From contig JAFGMA010000287.1 of assembly GCA_016927835.1 (NCBI GenBank), positions 1-63,631 of the forward strand: 63,631 nucleotides of DNA. The letters run 5' to 3'. Within the stretch, counting starts at the first letter, position 1, and each line of letters opens with the position of its first letter. A program made the position numbers and the translations under genes. The DNA comes from Candidatus Zhuqueibacterota bacterium (GTDB taxonomy: Bacteria > Zhuqueibacterota > Zhuqueibacteria > Thermofontimicrobiales > Sulfurfontimicrobiaceae). The notes beneath the pieces were generated by a model. That model did no database searches. It saw nothing but the letters and a program-made list of their open reading frames with translations, and had not been told where the DNA came from. Positions 33,640-43,439 of this stretch are shown piece after piece.

Positions 33640-35559
33640 CTACTCTCCCAGACGACTGATAATCGTCATATTTTGATGGTTGATCGGATTCTTGCCTTCC
33701 GGCGTATACAAATAATCGATCCGCGCCTTATAATGCTCGGTGATGCGCCAGCGAACCATCTTCAGCGTCGAATTGAGGAATCGGTTCTCCTCAGAAAATC
33801 CGTCTCCCAGCAGCGCAAAGGTTGAAGGCAGCCATTTTGCGGGAAAAACGTTTTTCAAATGGGGATTTTGCTGGTACTGATTCAATACATCGATAAAAAG
33901 CTGTATTGCAGCCTGCTGACCGGCTTCGTCCTTCCTGGATAAATTCCTGGATTTCAGATAGTCCAAAATTTCCGTTTTCTCAGGGACAAAAAGCGCTGTG
34001 GTGTAAGACTTCTGGTCGTTGTAAAGCATGACCTGGCTGATATAAGGCGAATGACTGACCAGGCTTTCCTCAATTGCTTCGGGACTGAATTTTTCGCCGT
34101 CGTCAGAAATCAGCAGGCTTTTATAGCGCCCGAGTACGAATAGATACCCTTCATCGTCAATATACCCCATATCACCGGTGTACAGCCAACCATCTTTGAT
34201 CGTACTCGCTGTAGCTTCGGGATTTTTCCAGTATTCCTTCATGACGTTTTCGCCTTTGACGACGATTTCGCCTTTTTTGCCCTGTTCCAATTCGTTGCCG
34301 GAATCATCACAAATTTTAACCTCAAGGTTGGGGACAATTTCACCGGACGATCCCATTTTTTGATTTTTCGGATTATTGGCGCAGATGATCGGCGCTGCTT
34401 CAGTCAAGCCATATCCCTGGTAAATCGGAATCCCGAGGGCGGCGAAGAACTTTTGAAAATCAATATCGAGCAGTGCCCCTCCGCCGACGAAATAGCGCAA
34501 GTTCCCGCCAAAGCCTTCACGTACTTTGCTGAAAATAATCTTATCGAAAACCTTGTACATGGGTTTCAGCAATCCATTACCGTGAAACCGCCCCTTTCGG
34601 AATCCATCTCCCTGGTACTTATATGCTGTCTTCATTCCGAGATTGAAAAGCTTTTCGATTTTGGGACCCTTTGCTTTGATTCCCTTTAAAATATTCTTTT
34701 TGAAATTATCTGAAAGCGCCGGCACGCTCAATAAAAAGTCGGGCTTGATTTCTTTAATATTTTGCCCGATATTGCGCGTGGTTTCGATCAGCGTTTTTCC
34801 AATTTCCACCGATGCAATGCTGGCGCCATTCGCCATCATAATGTATATGCCTGCCGTATGCGCGAAAGAATGATCCCAGGGCAAAATGAGCAGGGTAACG
34901 AAGGTTTCAGGAATGTCATACAGCGCCAGACCCTGCTCGATATTGGCTGTATAATTCCGCTGGGTCAGAACGATGCCTTTGGGATCCGCGGTGGTGCCGG
35001 AGGTATAGCAGATATTTGCCGGCGTATCACCGGTGACGTTGCTTTTTGCAGCTTCTAGCTTATCGGGATTTTCCCGGAGGTATTTTTCGCCCAATCGCCG
35101 TACTTCATTCATGGTGATTAAATCGGGATCCGTTTCCGAAGGATCATCGAGAACAATGATTTTTTCAAGATTAGCCAGATCGTTTTTGATATCGAGCACT
35201 TTTTCCAACTGCCCATCGGACACAATTGCAAAGCGCGCTTCGGAATGGCTGAAGCGGAATTTCAACTCGGACTCTTCCTTGAGCTTGACAGAGAGCGGAA
35301 CATTCAACGCCCCGCAGAAGAAAATCGCCAGTTCGCTGAAAACCCAATCGTTTCGACCTTCCGCCAGCAGGACGACCCGATCGCCGGCGTTCAAACCCAT
35401 TGCCAGCAATCCGGCGGCGGTTTTACGAACAATCTCGCATGCTTCTTTATAGGTTGTTTTTTGGTAAACACCGATGTGTTTCTCCCAAATCATGGGATTA
35501 TCAGGATATTTGCGAACACTATCTTCGAATAGTTCAACCAGGCTATTCCACGAACCCAT
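33640..35559 (-). CDS. Long-chain acyl-CoA synthetase (AMP-forming)
   Basis: A 639-residue ANL-superfamily ligase that activates fatty acids to acyl-CoA through an acyl-AMP. Motifs: CYTSGTTADPKGIVLTQRNY (P-loop, with Ala for the usual Gly), YQGYGLTEAAPIICANNP, GWLYTGDMGYIDDEGYLFVLGR (A8 region), and a C-terminal LNSTLKMVRWRI in place of the more usual LTPTLK-x-KR. The size and the long C-terminal domain fit FadD15/ACSL-type enzymes. AGGAGG lies ahead of the ATG. The first gene of a three-gene minus-strand unit with the small protein and the rhomboid. Confidence 0.92.
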   Translation of the reverse strand: MGSWNSLVELFEDSVRKYPDNPMIWEKHIGVYQKTTYKEACEIVRKTAAGLLAMGLNAGDRVVLLAEGRNDWVFSELAIFFCGALNVPLSVKLKEESELKFRFSHSEARFAIVSDGQLEKVLDIKNDLANLEKIIVLDDPSETDPDLITMNEVRRLGEKYLRENPDKLEAAKSNVTGDTPANICYTSGTTADPKGIVLTQRNYTANIEQGLALYDIPETFVTLLILPWDHSFAHTAGIYIMMANGASIASVEIGKTLIETTRNIGQNIKEIKPDFLLSVPALSDNFKKNILKGIKAKGPKIEKLFNLGMKTAYKYQGDGFRKGRFHGNGLLKPMYKVFDKIIFSKVREGFGGNLRYFVGGGALLDIDFQKFFAALGIPIYQGYGLTEAAPIICANNPKNQKMGSSGEIVPNLEVKICDDSGNELEQGKKGEIVVKGENVMKEYWKNPEATASTIKDGWLYTGDMGYIDDEGYLFVLGRYKSLLISDDGEKFSPEAIEESLVSHSPYISQVMLYNDQKSYTTALFVPEKTEILDYLKSRNLSRKDEAGQQAAIQLFIDVLNQYQQNPHLKNVFPAKWLPSTFALLGDGFSEENRFLNSTLKMVRWRITEHYKARIDYLYTPEGKNPINHQNMTIISRLGE

Positions 35560-36408
35560 TCAGTTTCCTCCTTCCGTAATACGAATTAATTGAATTGAGC
35601 CAGCAGGAACTTCTTTTTCCGGCGCTGCATAGCGGGCAAAACCTTCGGGGAGTCACCGCATCCGCCAGGCTGAAAATTTTGGATATCAGGCGTGCTATTT
35701 GCGCAGTAGCTAATTTGCAAAACATAATTCAAAATTGCAAGTACTTTTTTAATTTCATGGTATTAGAGCTTAATAACGGGGAAGGAAAGAGCATTCGAAG
35801 GATTACACTATACTATCAATTCCAAGCTATAACGCTTCGCAGATAAGCTTCAATTGTAGGTGATTGCGTCAATTCCCGGCTTGCAGTTTAGCACACGCCG
35901 AGGGTATTTCGTGATTATCAAAGATGAATCCGAATTTGAGCAGCAGACAATGGGATTTGAGATGGGATTGTATTGATTGTGTTACAAACCAGAACGTATG
36001 GAGCCATAAAATACAATTCAATCTCGAAATCCATAATTTTAAGGATGAAATTTGCGTTGAAAAATATCGATGGTTCATCGCATCTATCTAAATTGATTTT
36101 ATGAATTTATCTCGTTGTTGATAAACTAATTAAAGCGGCAATGTCTCAGCTTGAATCACCGTAAAAAACTGTGACATTAGCGAAATAGAATAAGAAATGT
36201 CATTACGTCCCGGTCCGATTAGCAGCAACCAATATTATATTAATTTTTCATATCTTATAACACCTCCCGTTTAATACAATTTTTACATTTTCTGTGGCAC
36301 AATATTTGAGTAAAATGAGTTTGATTTTTTATTAAGCAATTTCTATAACATCTTATTTTTTAAATTTTTATATTTTAACAGAAATTCAAAAAATCAAAAG
36401 GGAAAATA
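35560..36408. other. 849-base AT-rich intergenic region
   Basis: No convincing gene. Short frames on either strand have no ribosome binding site or recognisable family. The last 170 bases are very AT-rich and contain a candidate promoter (36321-36349) for the barrel gene. The region separates the minus-strand acyl-CoA synthetase unit from the plus-strand trans-envelope locus. Confidence 0.55.
36321..36349 (+). promoter_or_regulatory. Candidate promoter of the trans-envelope locus
   Basis: TTGATT (36321-36326), 17 bases, TATAAC (36344-36349), about 60 bases before the barrel gene start. AT-rich flanks. Confidence 0.5.
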
Positions 36409-37449
36409 GTGAAGAGATACTATTTTGTAGTTGGTGTTCTTTTTATGTATTTGCTGATGACTTCCGTTGCATTGCCACAAACAGCAAAAAAGGGCGGAAG
36501 AGGGCTTTTTCGGGTATATTCTGCGGAGACGATTGGTACCGCGAATTTATACACAAACTTTTTCTTTTCAAGCTTCATGAAAAAATCGACCAGAAACACC
36601 ATGCTGAAAGATCAAACAGCGAGCATCGGCATTACGTTTGGATTCGCACGTCATTTTGAGACTTATTTATATTTAGTTCCGTACCAGGACGATCATCAAT
36701 CGCTGTGGGGACCTCCAGGAGATACTGATTTGGGAATAAAATTTCATTTGCCTTATTCATCGTCCGCTTTCCATGTCGGCACGCAGCTTTTTGCATCATT
36801 TCCGACTGCAAACACACCAAACGTGCCCTACGAGCCATTCAGTACACGAAGCGTGAGTTGGGGAGGCTACCTGCTCTTCACGGCGAGTTTCGCTGAAACA
36901 TTTCCGATGTTGCCTTTCAAATTGCATGCTAACATCGGCTACATCGATCAAGCCGTTGAGGATCAGTTCTTCACCAGTGAAATCGACCAATTGTTACTCG
37001 GATTCGGTGCGGTTTTCCCTATTCGGTCATTTCAGCTTTACACTGAGTTTACTTCCGAGTCGTTTATGAATCAGCCGGAGATTCCTTTCAGCAGCAATTC
37101 GATGCGCGTGACACAGGGATTTAAATTCATTGGTCCCAAAGAAATTATTTTTGATGTAGTCTTTGATTATGGCTTAACGAATAAAGATTCGGTGAACGCA
37201 CTCAAAAGTCAAAGCAAGTCATCGGAATATGTGAAAGACTATTTCGATTGGAAGTTTTCGGTGGGTGCAACCTTCCGATTTTCGCTAAATAAATTCTTCG
37301 ATGACAGCGATGAAGAGGCGAAAAAGAGGGAAGCTGAAGAACAACGGAAACTGGATCAAATAAAGAGCAAACGCTCGAAAGCGGATGAAGATCTTGAGAA
37401 TATGAAAAAAATACTTGAGAAAAAACGCTCAAAAGAGACGGATAAATGA
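36409..37449 (+). CDS. Outer-membrane beta-barrel protein with C-terminal coiled coil (paralogue of the 22.2 kb gene)
   Basis: A 346-residue exported protein: GTG start after AAAAGGGAAAATA, signal peptide FVVGVLFMYLLMTSVALPQT, then KKGGRGLFRVYSAET at the mature N terminus and a series of amphipathic strands (for example IGITFGFARHFETYLYLVPY). The last 60 residues form a charged helix (KLDQIKSKRSKADEDLENMK) predicted to point into the periplasm. It heads the locus with TPR proteins and the TolQ/ExbD motor, and so corresponds in position and type to the GltA/GltB outer-membrane barrels of the myxobacterial Glt complex; homology with these is not established. It shares the FPTANTPNVPYEPFS segment with its paralogue. 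Confidence 0.78.
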   Translation: MKRYYFVVGVLFMYLLMTSVALPQTAKKGGRGLFRVYSAETIGTANLYTNFFFSSFMKKSTRNTMLKDQTASIGITFGFARHFETYLYLVPYQDDHQSLWGPPGDTDLGIKFHLPYSSSAFHVGTQLFASFPTANTPNVPYEPFSTRSVSWGGYLLFTASFAETFPMLPFKLHANIGYIDQAVEDQFFTSEIDQLLLGFGAVFPIRSFQLYTEFTSESFMNQPEIPFSSNSMRVTQGFKFIGPKEIIFDVVFDYGLTNKDSVNALKSQSKSSEYVKDYFDWKFSVGATFRFSLNKFFDDSDEEAKKREAEEQRKLDQIKSKRSKADEDLENMKKILEKKRSKETDK

Positions 37450-37662
37450 GCTAGCGAAAAACGATATCACCTGAGTAACTGCTCGGTTAATGGTTGTTTT
37501 CATGCCTCGCACCAGTTCCCGGGTTGCCGAACCTGAGTTTGGAACCAGTAACTGAAGGATTACATCACATTGCAATTTTTGTGTTAGAGCCTGAACGCAA
37601 AAAACGGATTTATTTCAACACGTATTATTTAAAGCAACGTATAATTTTTCTCGGTAAAGACA

Positions 37663-39083
37663 ATGATAAACTTCTTCAATAGAATAGAAACCACGCGAAA
37701 ACGCTACTTTTATGCAGGATTGGCCGCTTTCGTCCTGTTGTTTTCAAACTCGTATCGCGAACCCTGGGGATATGCCTCGCTTTACGCGCATCCGCTTTAT
37801 GCCTCGCCGGCTGCGGCGCCGGCATCCAATGATGAGCGGGACATGGATAAAGCCGCTGACCGCATCTACAGAAATGGCGTCAACAGCTATTTTGCCGGGG
37901 AATACTGGAATTGCGCACAGGAATTGATTATCCTTTTGGATTTCTACCCCCAATTTGATAAAATCGATGGCGTCGTGTATTATATTGGCGAAAGCCTGAA
38001 TGAGATGGAAATGAATAACCCGGCGCTGAAAATGTTCAAATACCTGATCAAAATGTATCCGCAAAGTGAATATGTTCCCAATGCAATGTTGGGAATACAG
38101 AAGATTTACTTTCGTGAGGAAAAATTCAACGAGGTAATGAATTATTATTTTTTAATCATCAAAAATAACTATGAGAACGAAGTCGCTGATGCCGCGAGAT
38201 ACTATCATGCGCAAAGCAATTTTTACCTGAATAAATGGGAGAATGCCATCCTGATCCTTAGAAGAATAAATCCTGCAAGCGAATACTACGATCATGCGCT
38301 GTATACAACCGGTCTCGCCATGTTAAAAAAAAAAGAATTCGCTCCGCAGTACAGTATTTAAAAAAATTGGTCGCGTTACCCGTCATTTCTCATGAACGCC
38401 GACAAATTATTGATGATGCAAGACTTACATTAGGATTTATCTATTATGAATTAGGGTACTTTAATCACGCTTACGAATTTTTCAAAGACATCTCAACATC
38501 GCATGAAAATTATAAAGATGCTTTATTAGGTATGGGTTGGGCGCTGATCAAACAAGAAAAATATGAGGAGTGCATAAAACCGCTGCTCAAAATTACGAAA
38601 AAATATCCCCGGACTGCAAATGCGGAAGAAGCTTATTTCTTGCTCGGGCAATGCTATTTAAAATTGAATCGATTTACTGAAGCCATTGAATCGTATGATA
38701 TAATCATAGAGATGTTTCCCAGGCACAAAGATTACTCGAAGTATCTGGCAGATATTCAAACCTATTTAGGTAACGAGGAAAAGCGACTCGAGCAGTTGGA
38801 AACCGACCTGCTGGTTCAGGAAAGCCATCTTCTTGAAGCCATTCCTGTTGATGGATATGCAAATAAGCCTCAATACCTGAAGGATGAACAAAAGAAAATT
38901 GAGAAATATCGCGCTTCGCTAGTGGATAAAATCATGAAAGAGCGCAGCCATATCCGCTCGTTGAAGCAAACCATCGAAGAATTGAGGGAGAGTGCTCTGC
39001 GCAAGCATCGCCGGAAAGACTGGCGTGGTTACGCAGAGTATGGTAAAGCCCGCGCGCTGTTCCTCAAAGAAATGCAACGTTGA
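37663..39083 (+). CDS. Exported TPR protein, frame interrupted at an A10 run
   Basis: Two open frames, 37663-38361 and 38367-39083, form one 473-residue TPR protein if translation shifts by -1 at the ten adenines at 38325-38334. The joined frame reads MLKKKRIRSAVQYLKKLVAL, restoring a regular TPR helix pair; the unshifted frame stops a few codons later. The N terminus has a signal/anchor (YFYAGLAAFVLLFSNSY) and the protein ends with a coiled coil rich in Glu/Arg (residues near EKRLEQLETDLLVQESHLLE). It may reflect programmed or transcriptional slippage, a true disabling mutation, or a sequencing error in the homopolymer. It precedes the 1013-residue TPR gene by 74 bases. Confidence 0.78.
38325..38334 (+). 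other. A10 homopolymer at the frame junction
   Basis: Ten adenines read TTA AAA AAA AAA GAA in the upstream frame. A -1 move on AAA-AAA, or one extra A in the mRNA, enters the downstream frame. Runs of nine or more adenines are known sites of transcriptional slippage. Confidence 0.7.
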
Positions 39084-39157
39084 CACCATAAAAAGCTGGT
39101 TTCAAAATCCGGCTGCACATTTTGGAAAAGGAAATCATTTTCAAGCGACGAATTGCT

Positions 39158-42100
39158 ATGAGGGAATCTTATATAAAAACAACCAGGCAAAAAAGCAGCC
39201 TCCCGGTGCGTCTACTCGTAACGGCTTTAGTTTACAGTTTATTTGTGGCACAATTCAGTATAGCGCAAACGAATGCCAGTGGCGAGGCAATGCGTGATTC
39301 TGTAAGACAGGAAATGCTCAAAGTCGATCCCGATTCTGTCGCGGCGCCAACCGTTAACGATTCAACAAAATCCGAATCAGTCGGATTCATTGAAGAACTT
39401 GATTTTGAGGAAGATGAAAATAGCCTGAATGAAGCAATTACTCGAAATGAAGATTTGCTGGAAAAGTACCCAGATGATGTTTTTGCCCCAAATGTGATGT
39501 TTCAGTTGTCGGAATTATATATACGAAAATCGAGGCTGGAATATCGAAAAGCGATGATTGAATATGAAAAGAATTATCAGCTTTTCGATGCGGGCAAAAT
39601 CACCCTGGAGCCAATTTTACCCAGAATCACATTCAGCAATGCGATTAGCCATTGCTATACAATCCTTGAAAAATACCCCAAAATCAATTTCCGGGCTAAC
39701 CTGCTCTACCGGTTGGGAATTTGTCACCTGGATGAAGGTAATCTGGAGAAAGCCAGGGAATTTTTCAATCAATTGATTTTCGAATCTCCAGAAAATCAAT
39801 TCGCAATGGAAGCGCATTTTCGGCTGGGGGAATATTACTTCAGCAAACGTCAATTCGAAAAAGCAATCGAGCACTATCAAAACCTTCGCAACCAATGGGA
39901 TAATCCTTTCTTCAATATGGCGCTCTATAAGTTGGGCTGGACATACTATAACCTTGAAAATTATGTCGATGCCATTGCATCTTTTGTTTATTTATTGAGC
40001 GACATCCGCTTGCTGGAATCAGCCAACGCGAAAGTGCTGGGGAAAACAAAGACCGATTTGAGAAGGGAAGCCATCGATTATATCGCGATATGCTTCAGTG
40101 AATACGGCGGTCCCAGGATGGCGAAGACGTTTTTGCAGAAAAAAGGCAGTGAAGATTATAATTTGCATGTCTTTCTAAAACTGGGCGAGGTCTATAAGAA
40201 ACGGAATTTTTATGCTGAAGCCATCGAAACGTATGAGGTGCTTCTCGAAACATATCCGTTTTATCAATATGCGCCTAAAATCCGACAGTACATCATCGAA
40301 GCGTATGAAAAGGATTACAATATCGATAAGGCAATGGATGCTCGCGAAAAGCTTGTTAAGGATTATGGACCAGGCAGCAAATGGCTCAACCAGTATCCTG
40401 AGGGAAAAATCCGCAATGATGCAATCGAAGAATCGGAAAAAGCGCTGCTCGAATTTGCTTCCTATTATCATCAAAAAGCACAAGAGAAAAAACGAAAACG
40501 GGAATATCTCATCGCAGCGGAGAAATATCAGGATTTCCTGAAAAAATACCCTCGCTCGAAGCAGGCGGCAAAAGTGAATTATTATCTCGCGGAATGCTTT
40601 TTTGAAATAGAAGATTTTACAGCCGCTGCCGAAGAATATTCGAAAGTCATTATGCAATACGGGGCGAATGAATTCCAGGAAGATGCTGCCTACAACAGAA
40701 TTATTGCTTATGATAATATCGTTAAAAAAAATCCCAAATCGGATTCGCTCATTTTTTATCTCGAGGATTTTCTGGGAAACAAAGAAATATTGCCTGAACC
40801 CATAAAAGTTAGTCAGAAGGCGGAAAAAGAATTCTTGCAGGCATGCAACGACTTTATGATCATGATGCCGAAAAGCGAGCGCATCCAGGAAGTTACAATG
40901 AAATTTGCCGAAGCACTTTATAATCTAAATCAATTCGGTCTCTCTGCCAGTGTTTACGAAAAAATTATTACCGAACATAAGGACAGCCCGTACTATGCGC
41001 TTGCATTTTCAATGGTTGCCCAGTCGTATTTTAAGCATGGTGAATATGAAAAAGCGACGAATGTTTGCCGGCAAATACAATCGCTCTTCCCCGATTCAAC
41101 GGCACTGCTCGAGAAAACTAAAAAGCTGATTGCGTTTTCAGGATTCAAAAGCGCTGAAAAATTTGAGACAGAGAAAAATCCACGCGCTGCCGCCGACAAG
41201 TTCGTGTTGGTTGCTTTCAATTCAACTGATGACGATATAGCCAAAACGGCTGCCTTGCGCGCATCCGCCCAATATGATAGTCTTGGATTGAAGAATAAGG
41301 CTGTGCGGGTTTTGGAAAGCTTGCCGGAAAAACGACCTGATTTCAAATTTGCCGATGAATTGCTTTATAAAGCCGCATACCTGCGGGAAGCCAACGCCCA
41401 ATGGAATTTGGCGATTGTAAATTACATGAAGCTATTCGATAATTTTCCGCAATCCAAGCTGGCGCCAAAAGCGCTATACAATGTGGGTATGTGCTATGAA
41501 AACATGGAAAAATGGGAACTCGCCCGAAGCATTTACACACGCTACGTTGCTGTCAATTTTCCAAATCGTGATAATGATCAGCTCATAGAGGCGATGTATA
41601 AAATCGGCGAGCTCTATCAGAAAGAGCAAAAGCCTGATTTGGCAGAAGATGCGTGGAATAAAACAGTCAGAAAATTCATAGACTTGAAAAAGAGCCTGGA
41701 ATCAGTTGATGCTTATCTCCCTGCAAAAGCGCAATTTATGGTCGCTGAAATACGATTCGATGAATTTAAAACTATCAAAATCGTTGAACCCTTCAACAAA
41801 ACGGTATTAGCGCTGAAGCACAGCTTCAACAATACGTTGCAGGCATATTCAGCGGCTGCAAAATTTAATGATGCCGAATGGACAACAGCTTCTCTGCACC
41901 AGCTAGGGCAAACGTATGAGAAGATGGTTGAATTGCTGCTGCAAATTCCGATTTCTCAGGAACTCTCGAAGGAGGAATTGAAAAAACAGCAGGACAAAAT
42001 TTCCGAACCGCTCAAAAAACAAGCGTACATGCAATATAAGAAAAATGTGAAAATCGCTGATACCTCTCAAATAGATAATAAGTGGGTACAGGACAGCAGA

Positions 42101-42199
42101 AAACGGATGCAGGTACTCATCATCGAATTGGGACTGGGCATGGGCGCTAAATTTGGTGAATCGATGCAGGATAACACGAATGAATCCGGCTCGAATTAA
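39158..42199 (+). CDS. Large exported TPR solenoid protein
   Basis: A 1013-residue protein with a signal peptide (LPVRLLVTALVYSLFVAQFSIAQ) followed by TPRs across nearly its whole length, for example RANLLYRLGICHLDEGNLEK and AAKVNYYLAECFFEIEDFTA. An upstream TTG at 39122 is in frame, but ATG 39158 gives a well-formed signal peptide. Many repeats have the spacing of the YbgF/BamD/GltE-type tetratricopeptides. By position it would correspond to the periplasmic TPR components of Glt-like systems and could form the scaffold between the inner-membrane motor and the outer-membrane barrel (inference). Confidence 0.82.
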   Translation: MRESYIKTTRQKSSLPVRLLVTALVYSLFVAQFSIAQTNASGEAMRDSVRQEMLKVDPDSVAAPTVNDSTKSESVGFIEELDFEEDENSLNEAITRNEDLLEKYPDDVFAPNVMFQLSELYIRKSRLEYRKAMIEYEKNYQLFDAGKITLEPILPRITFSNAISHCYTILEKYPKINFRANLLYRLGICHLDEGNLEKAREFFNQLIFESPENQFAMEAHFRLGEYYFSKRQFEKAIEHYQNLRNQWDNPFFNMALYKLGWTYYNLENYVDAIASFVYLLSDIRLLESANAKVLGKTKTDLRREAIDYIAICFSEYGGPRMAKTFLQKKGSEDYNLHVFLKLGEVYKKRNFYAEAIETYEVLLETYPFYQYAPKIRQYIIEAYEKDYNIDKAMDAREKLVKDYGPGSKWLNQYPEGKIRNDAIEESEKALLEFASYYHQKAQEKKRKREYLIAAEKYQDFLKKYPRSKQAAKVNYYLAECFFEIEDFTAAAEEYSKVIMQYGANEFQEDAAYNRIIAYDNIVKKNPKSDSLIFYLEDFLGNKEILPEPIKVSQKAEKEFLQACNDFMIMMPKSERIQEVTMKFAEALYNLNQFGLSASVYEKIITEHKDSPYYALAFSMVAQSYFKHGEYEKATNVCRQIQSLFPDSTALLEKTKKLIAFSGFKSAEKFETEKNPRAAADKFVLVAFNSTDDDIAKTAALRASAQYDSLGLKNKAVRVLESLPEKRPDFKFADELLYKAAYLREANAQWNLAIVNYMKLFDNFPQSKLAPKALYNVGMCYENMEKWELARSIYTRYVAVNFPNRDNDQLIEAMYKIGELYQKEQKPDLAEDAWNKTVRKFIDLKKSLESVDAYLPAKAQFMVAEIRFDEFKTIKIVEPFNKTVLALKHSFNNTLQAYSAAAKFNDAEWTTASLHQLGQTYEKMVELLLQIPISQELSKEELKKQQDKISEPLKKQAYMQYKKNVKIADTSQIDNKWVQDSRKRMQVLIIELGLGMGAKFGESMQDNTNESGSN

Positions 42200-42226
42200 T
42201 ATTAATCAGAAAAGAAAGGATTCGAA

Positions 42227-42619
42227 GTGAAGAAAAAAATCAATTCGCTCACAGTAGGTGTTCGGGCATTCGTTGTTTACCTGATATTGCTCCTTTTCAG
42301 CGCTTCTGGTGCCACAGGCAAATCCGGAAAACCATTGCCGGAACCGAAACAGCCACCGGCACCACAGCAGGATTCCCAGACTAATCTGACTGAAGATCCG
42401 GTTAAAGATTCTGATGTTACAACTTTCTTAAATGCACTTGAATTTTTCGGACGGGTGGAAAAACCCCAGACGGTCTTTTTTATTCCCGGAAAAGACCCGA
42501 AGGTTGATGATATTGCAATTGAGCGAAAATTCTTCAAAGAAATATTCAGGCGTGTCGAAAAAAATACACTCAAAGCGTCGCGCAAAGAAGAAACAAAAAC
42601 GCCGTTCATTCCCTATTGA
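42227..42619 (+). CDS. Small exported proline-rich protein
   Basis: A 130-residue protein with a GTG start preceded by AAAGGA, a signal sequence (AFVVYLILLLFSASGATG), a Pro/Gln-rich stretch (PLPEPKQPPAPQQ) and a short C-terminal domain (TFLNALEFFGRVEKPQTVFF). I do not recognise a family. It sits between the 1013-residue TPR gene and the TolQ gene and is separated from TolQ by a large inverted repeat. The periplasmic linker-like composition fits a bridging role in a trans-envelope complex, but this is only inference. Confidence 0.6.
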   Translation: MKKKINSLTVGVRAFVVYLILLLFSASGATGKSGKPLPEPKQPPAPQQDSQTNLTEDPVKDSDVTTFLNALEFFGRVEKPQTVFFIPGKDPKVDDIAIERKFFKEIFRRVEKNTLKASRKEETKTPFIPY

Positions 42620-42715
42620 TGTTGGATGAACCCGATCGTCTGGCAGGAAATGGTGCAATAATAAGACAATTTTATCGACGCCGGCTTACATATCAAAATT
42701 GAAAATTAGCAAATC

Positions 42716-42770
42716 AAATCCCAAATCTTTGGATTGATTGTAATGGCAACACTACTAAGGTTTGGGATTT
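42716..42770 (+). promoter_or_regulatory. Long stem-loop upstream of the TolQ gene
   Basis: AAATCCCAAATCTT (42716-42729) pairs with AAGGTTTGGGATTT (42757-42770), 14 pairs with one G-U, around a 27-base loop. It ends 30 bases before the GGAGGT of the TolQ gene. It could be a terminator/attenuator between the TPR part and the motor part of the locus or an operator. There is no strong T run. Confidence 0.55.
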
Positions 42771-42811
42771 AATTTAAGTAGACGAATCATATACAAATCT
42801 GGAGGTTTACA

Positions 42812-43435
42812 TTGGGTGCAATAATCGATTTTTTTCGTGATGGTGGAAGTTTTATGTTTGTCATTTTATTCATCCTCATTCTTGGCGTTTCGATCATCAT
42901 CGAACGGTTACTCTATATTTCGTTTAAAAATCGCATTGACAGCACAGCATTTGTGAATCGCATCATCGAGTTATTGCAGCGAGGAAAAGTCAACAATGCT
43001 ATTGAATTATGCGCGGTATCGCAGGCAGCGCTGCCCCGAATTGTACGCGCAGGATTGGAGGAAGCCAATAAATCGCCCAAGGAAATTCAGAACGCGCTCG
43101 AATTGGCAGCGATGATTGAATTTCCAAAATTGGAAAAAAGAACCCACTTTTTGGGAGTCATTGCCAATGTAGCTACCTTGATGGGATTGCTGGGTACTAT
43201 TTTTGGTTTGATTAGCTCATTCACCGCGGTGGCTCAAGCGGAGGCGTCGATGAAAGCCCAGTTGTTGACCGCCGGTATTTCGGTTGCCATGAATACCACG
43301 GCGTTCGGCATTATCACCGCCATCCCGTGTATGCTCAGCCATGCCTATATCCAGGAAAGAACCACCGAAATCATTGACGGCATAAATCAGAACGTTGCAA
43401 GAATTTATCGCAGAATTGTGGCTTTGAAGGGATAG
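42812..43435 (+). CDS. MotA/TolQ/ExbB proton-channel protein
   Basis: A 207-residue, three-transmembrane TolQ/ExbB/AglR-type channel subunit. Segments are at about 12-32, 112-134 and 149-170; IERLLYISFKNRIDS, LPRIVRAGLEEANKSPKEI, GVIANVATLMGLLGTIFGLI (family signature) and AMNTTAFGIITAIPCML are characteristic. It uses the proton-motive force with two ExbD partners encoded immediately downstream (4 and 88 bases). The start is TTG with GGAGGT five bases upstream. With two ExbD genes and a TonB-like protein behind it, it resembles AglR in the AglRQS motor. Confidence 0.9.
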   Translation: MGAIIDFFRDGGSFMFVILFILILGVSIIIERLLYISFKNRIDSTAFVNRIIELLQRGKVNNAIELCAVSQAALPRIVRAGLEEANKSPKEIQNALELAAMIEFPKLEKRTHFLGVIANVATLMGLLGTIFGLISSFTAVAQAEASMKAQLLTAGISVAMNTTAFGIITAIPCMLSHAYIQERTTEIIDGINQNVARIYRRIVALKG

Positions 43436-43439
43436 GTAT

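Noticed and set aside
35869..36078. 69-codon minus-strand frame in the large intergenic region
   Set aside because: No ribosome binding site and no recognisable motif; AT-rich non-coding appearance.
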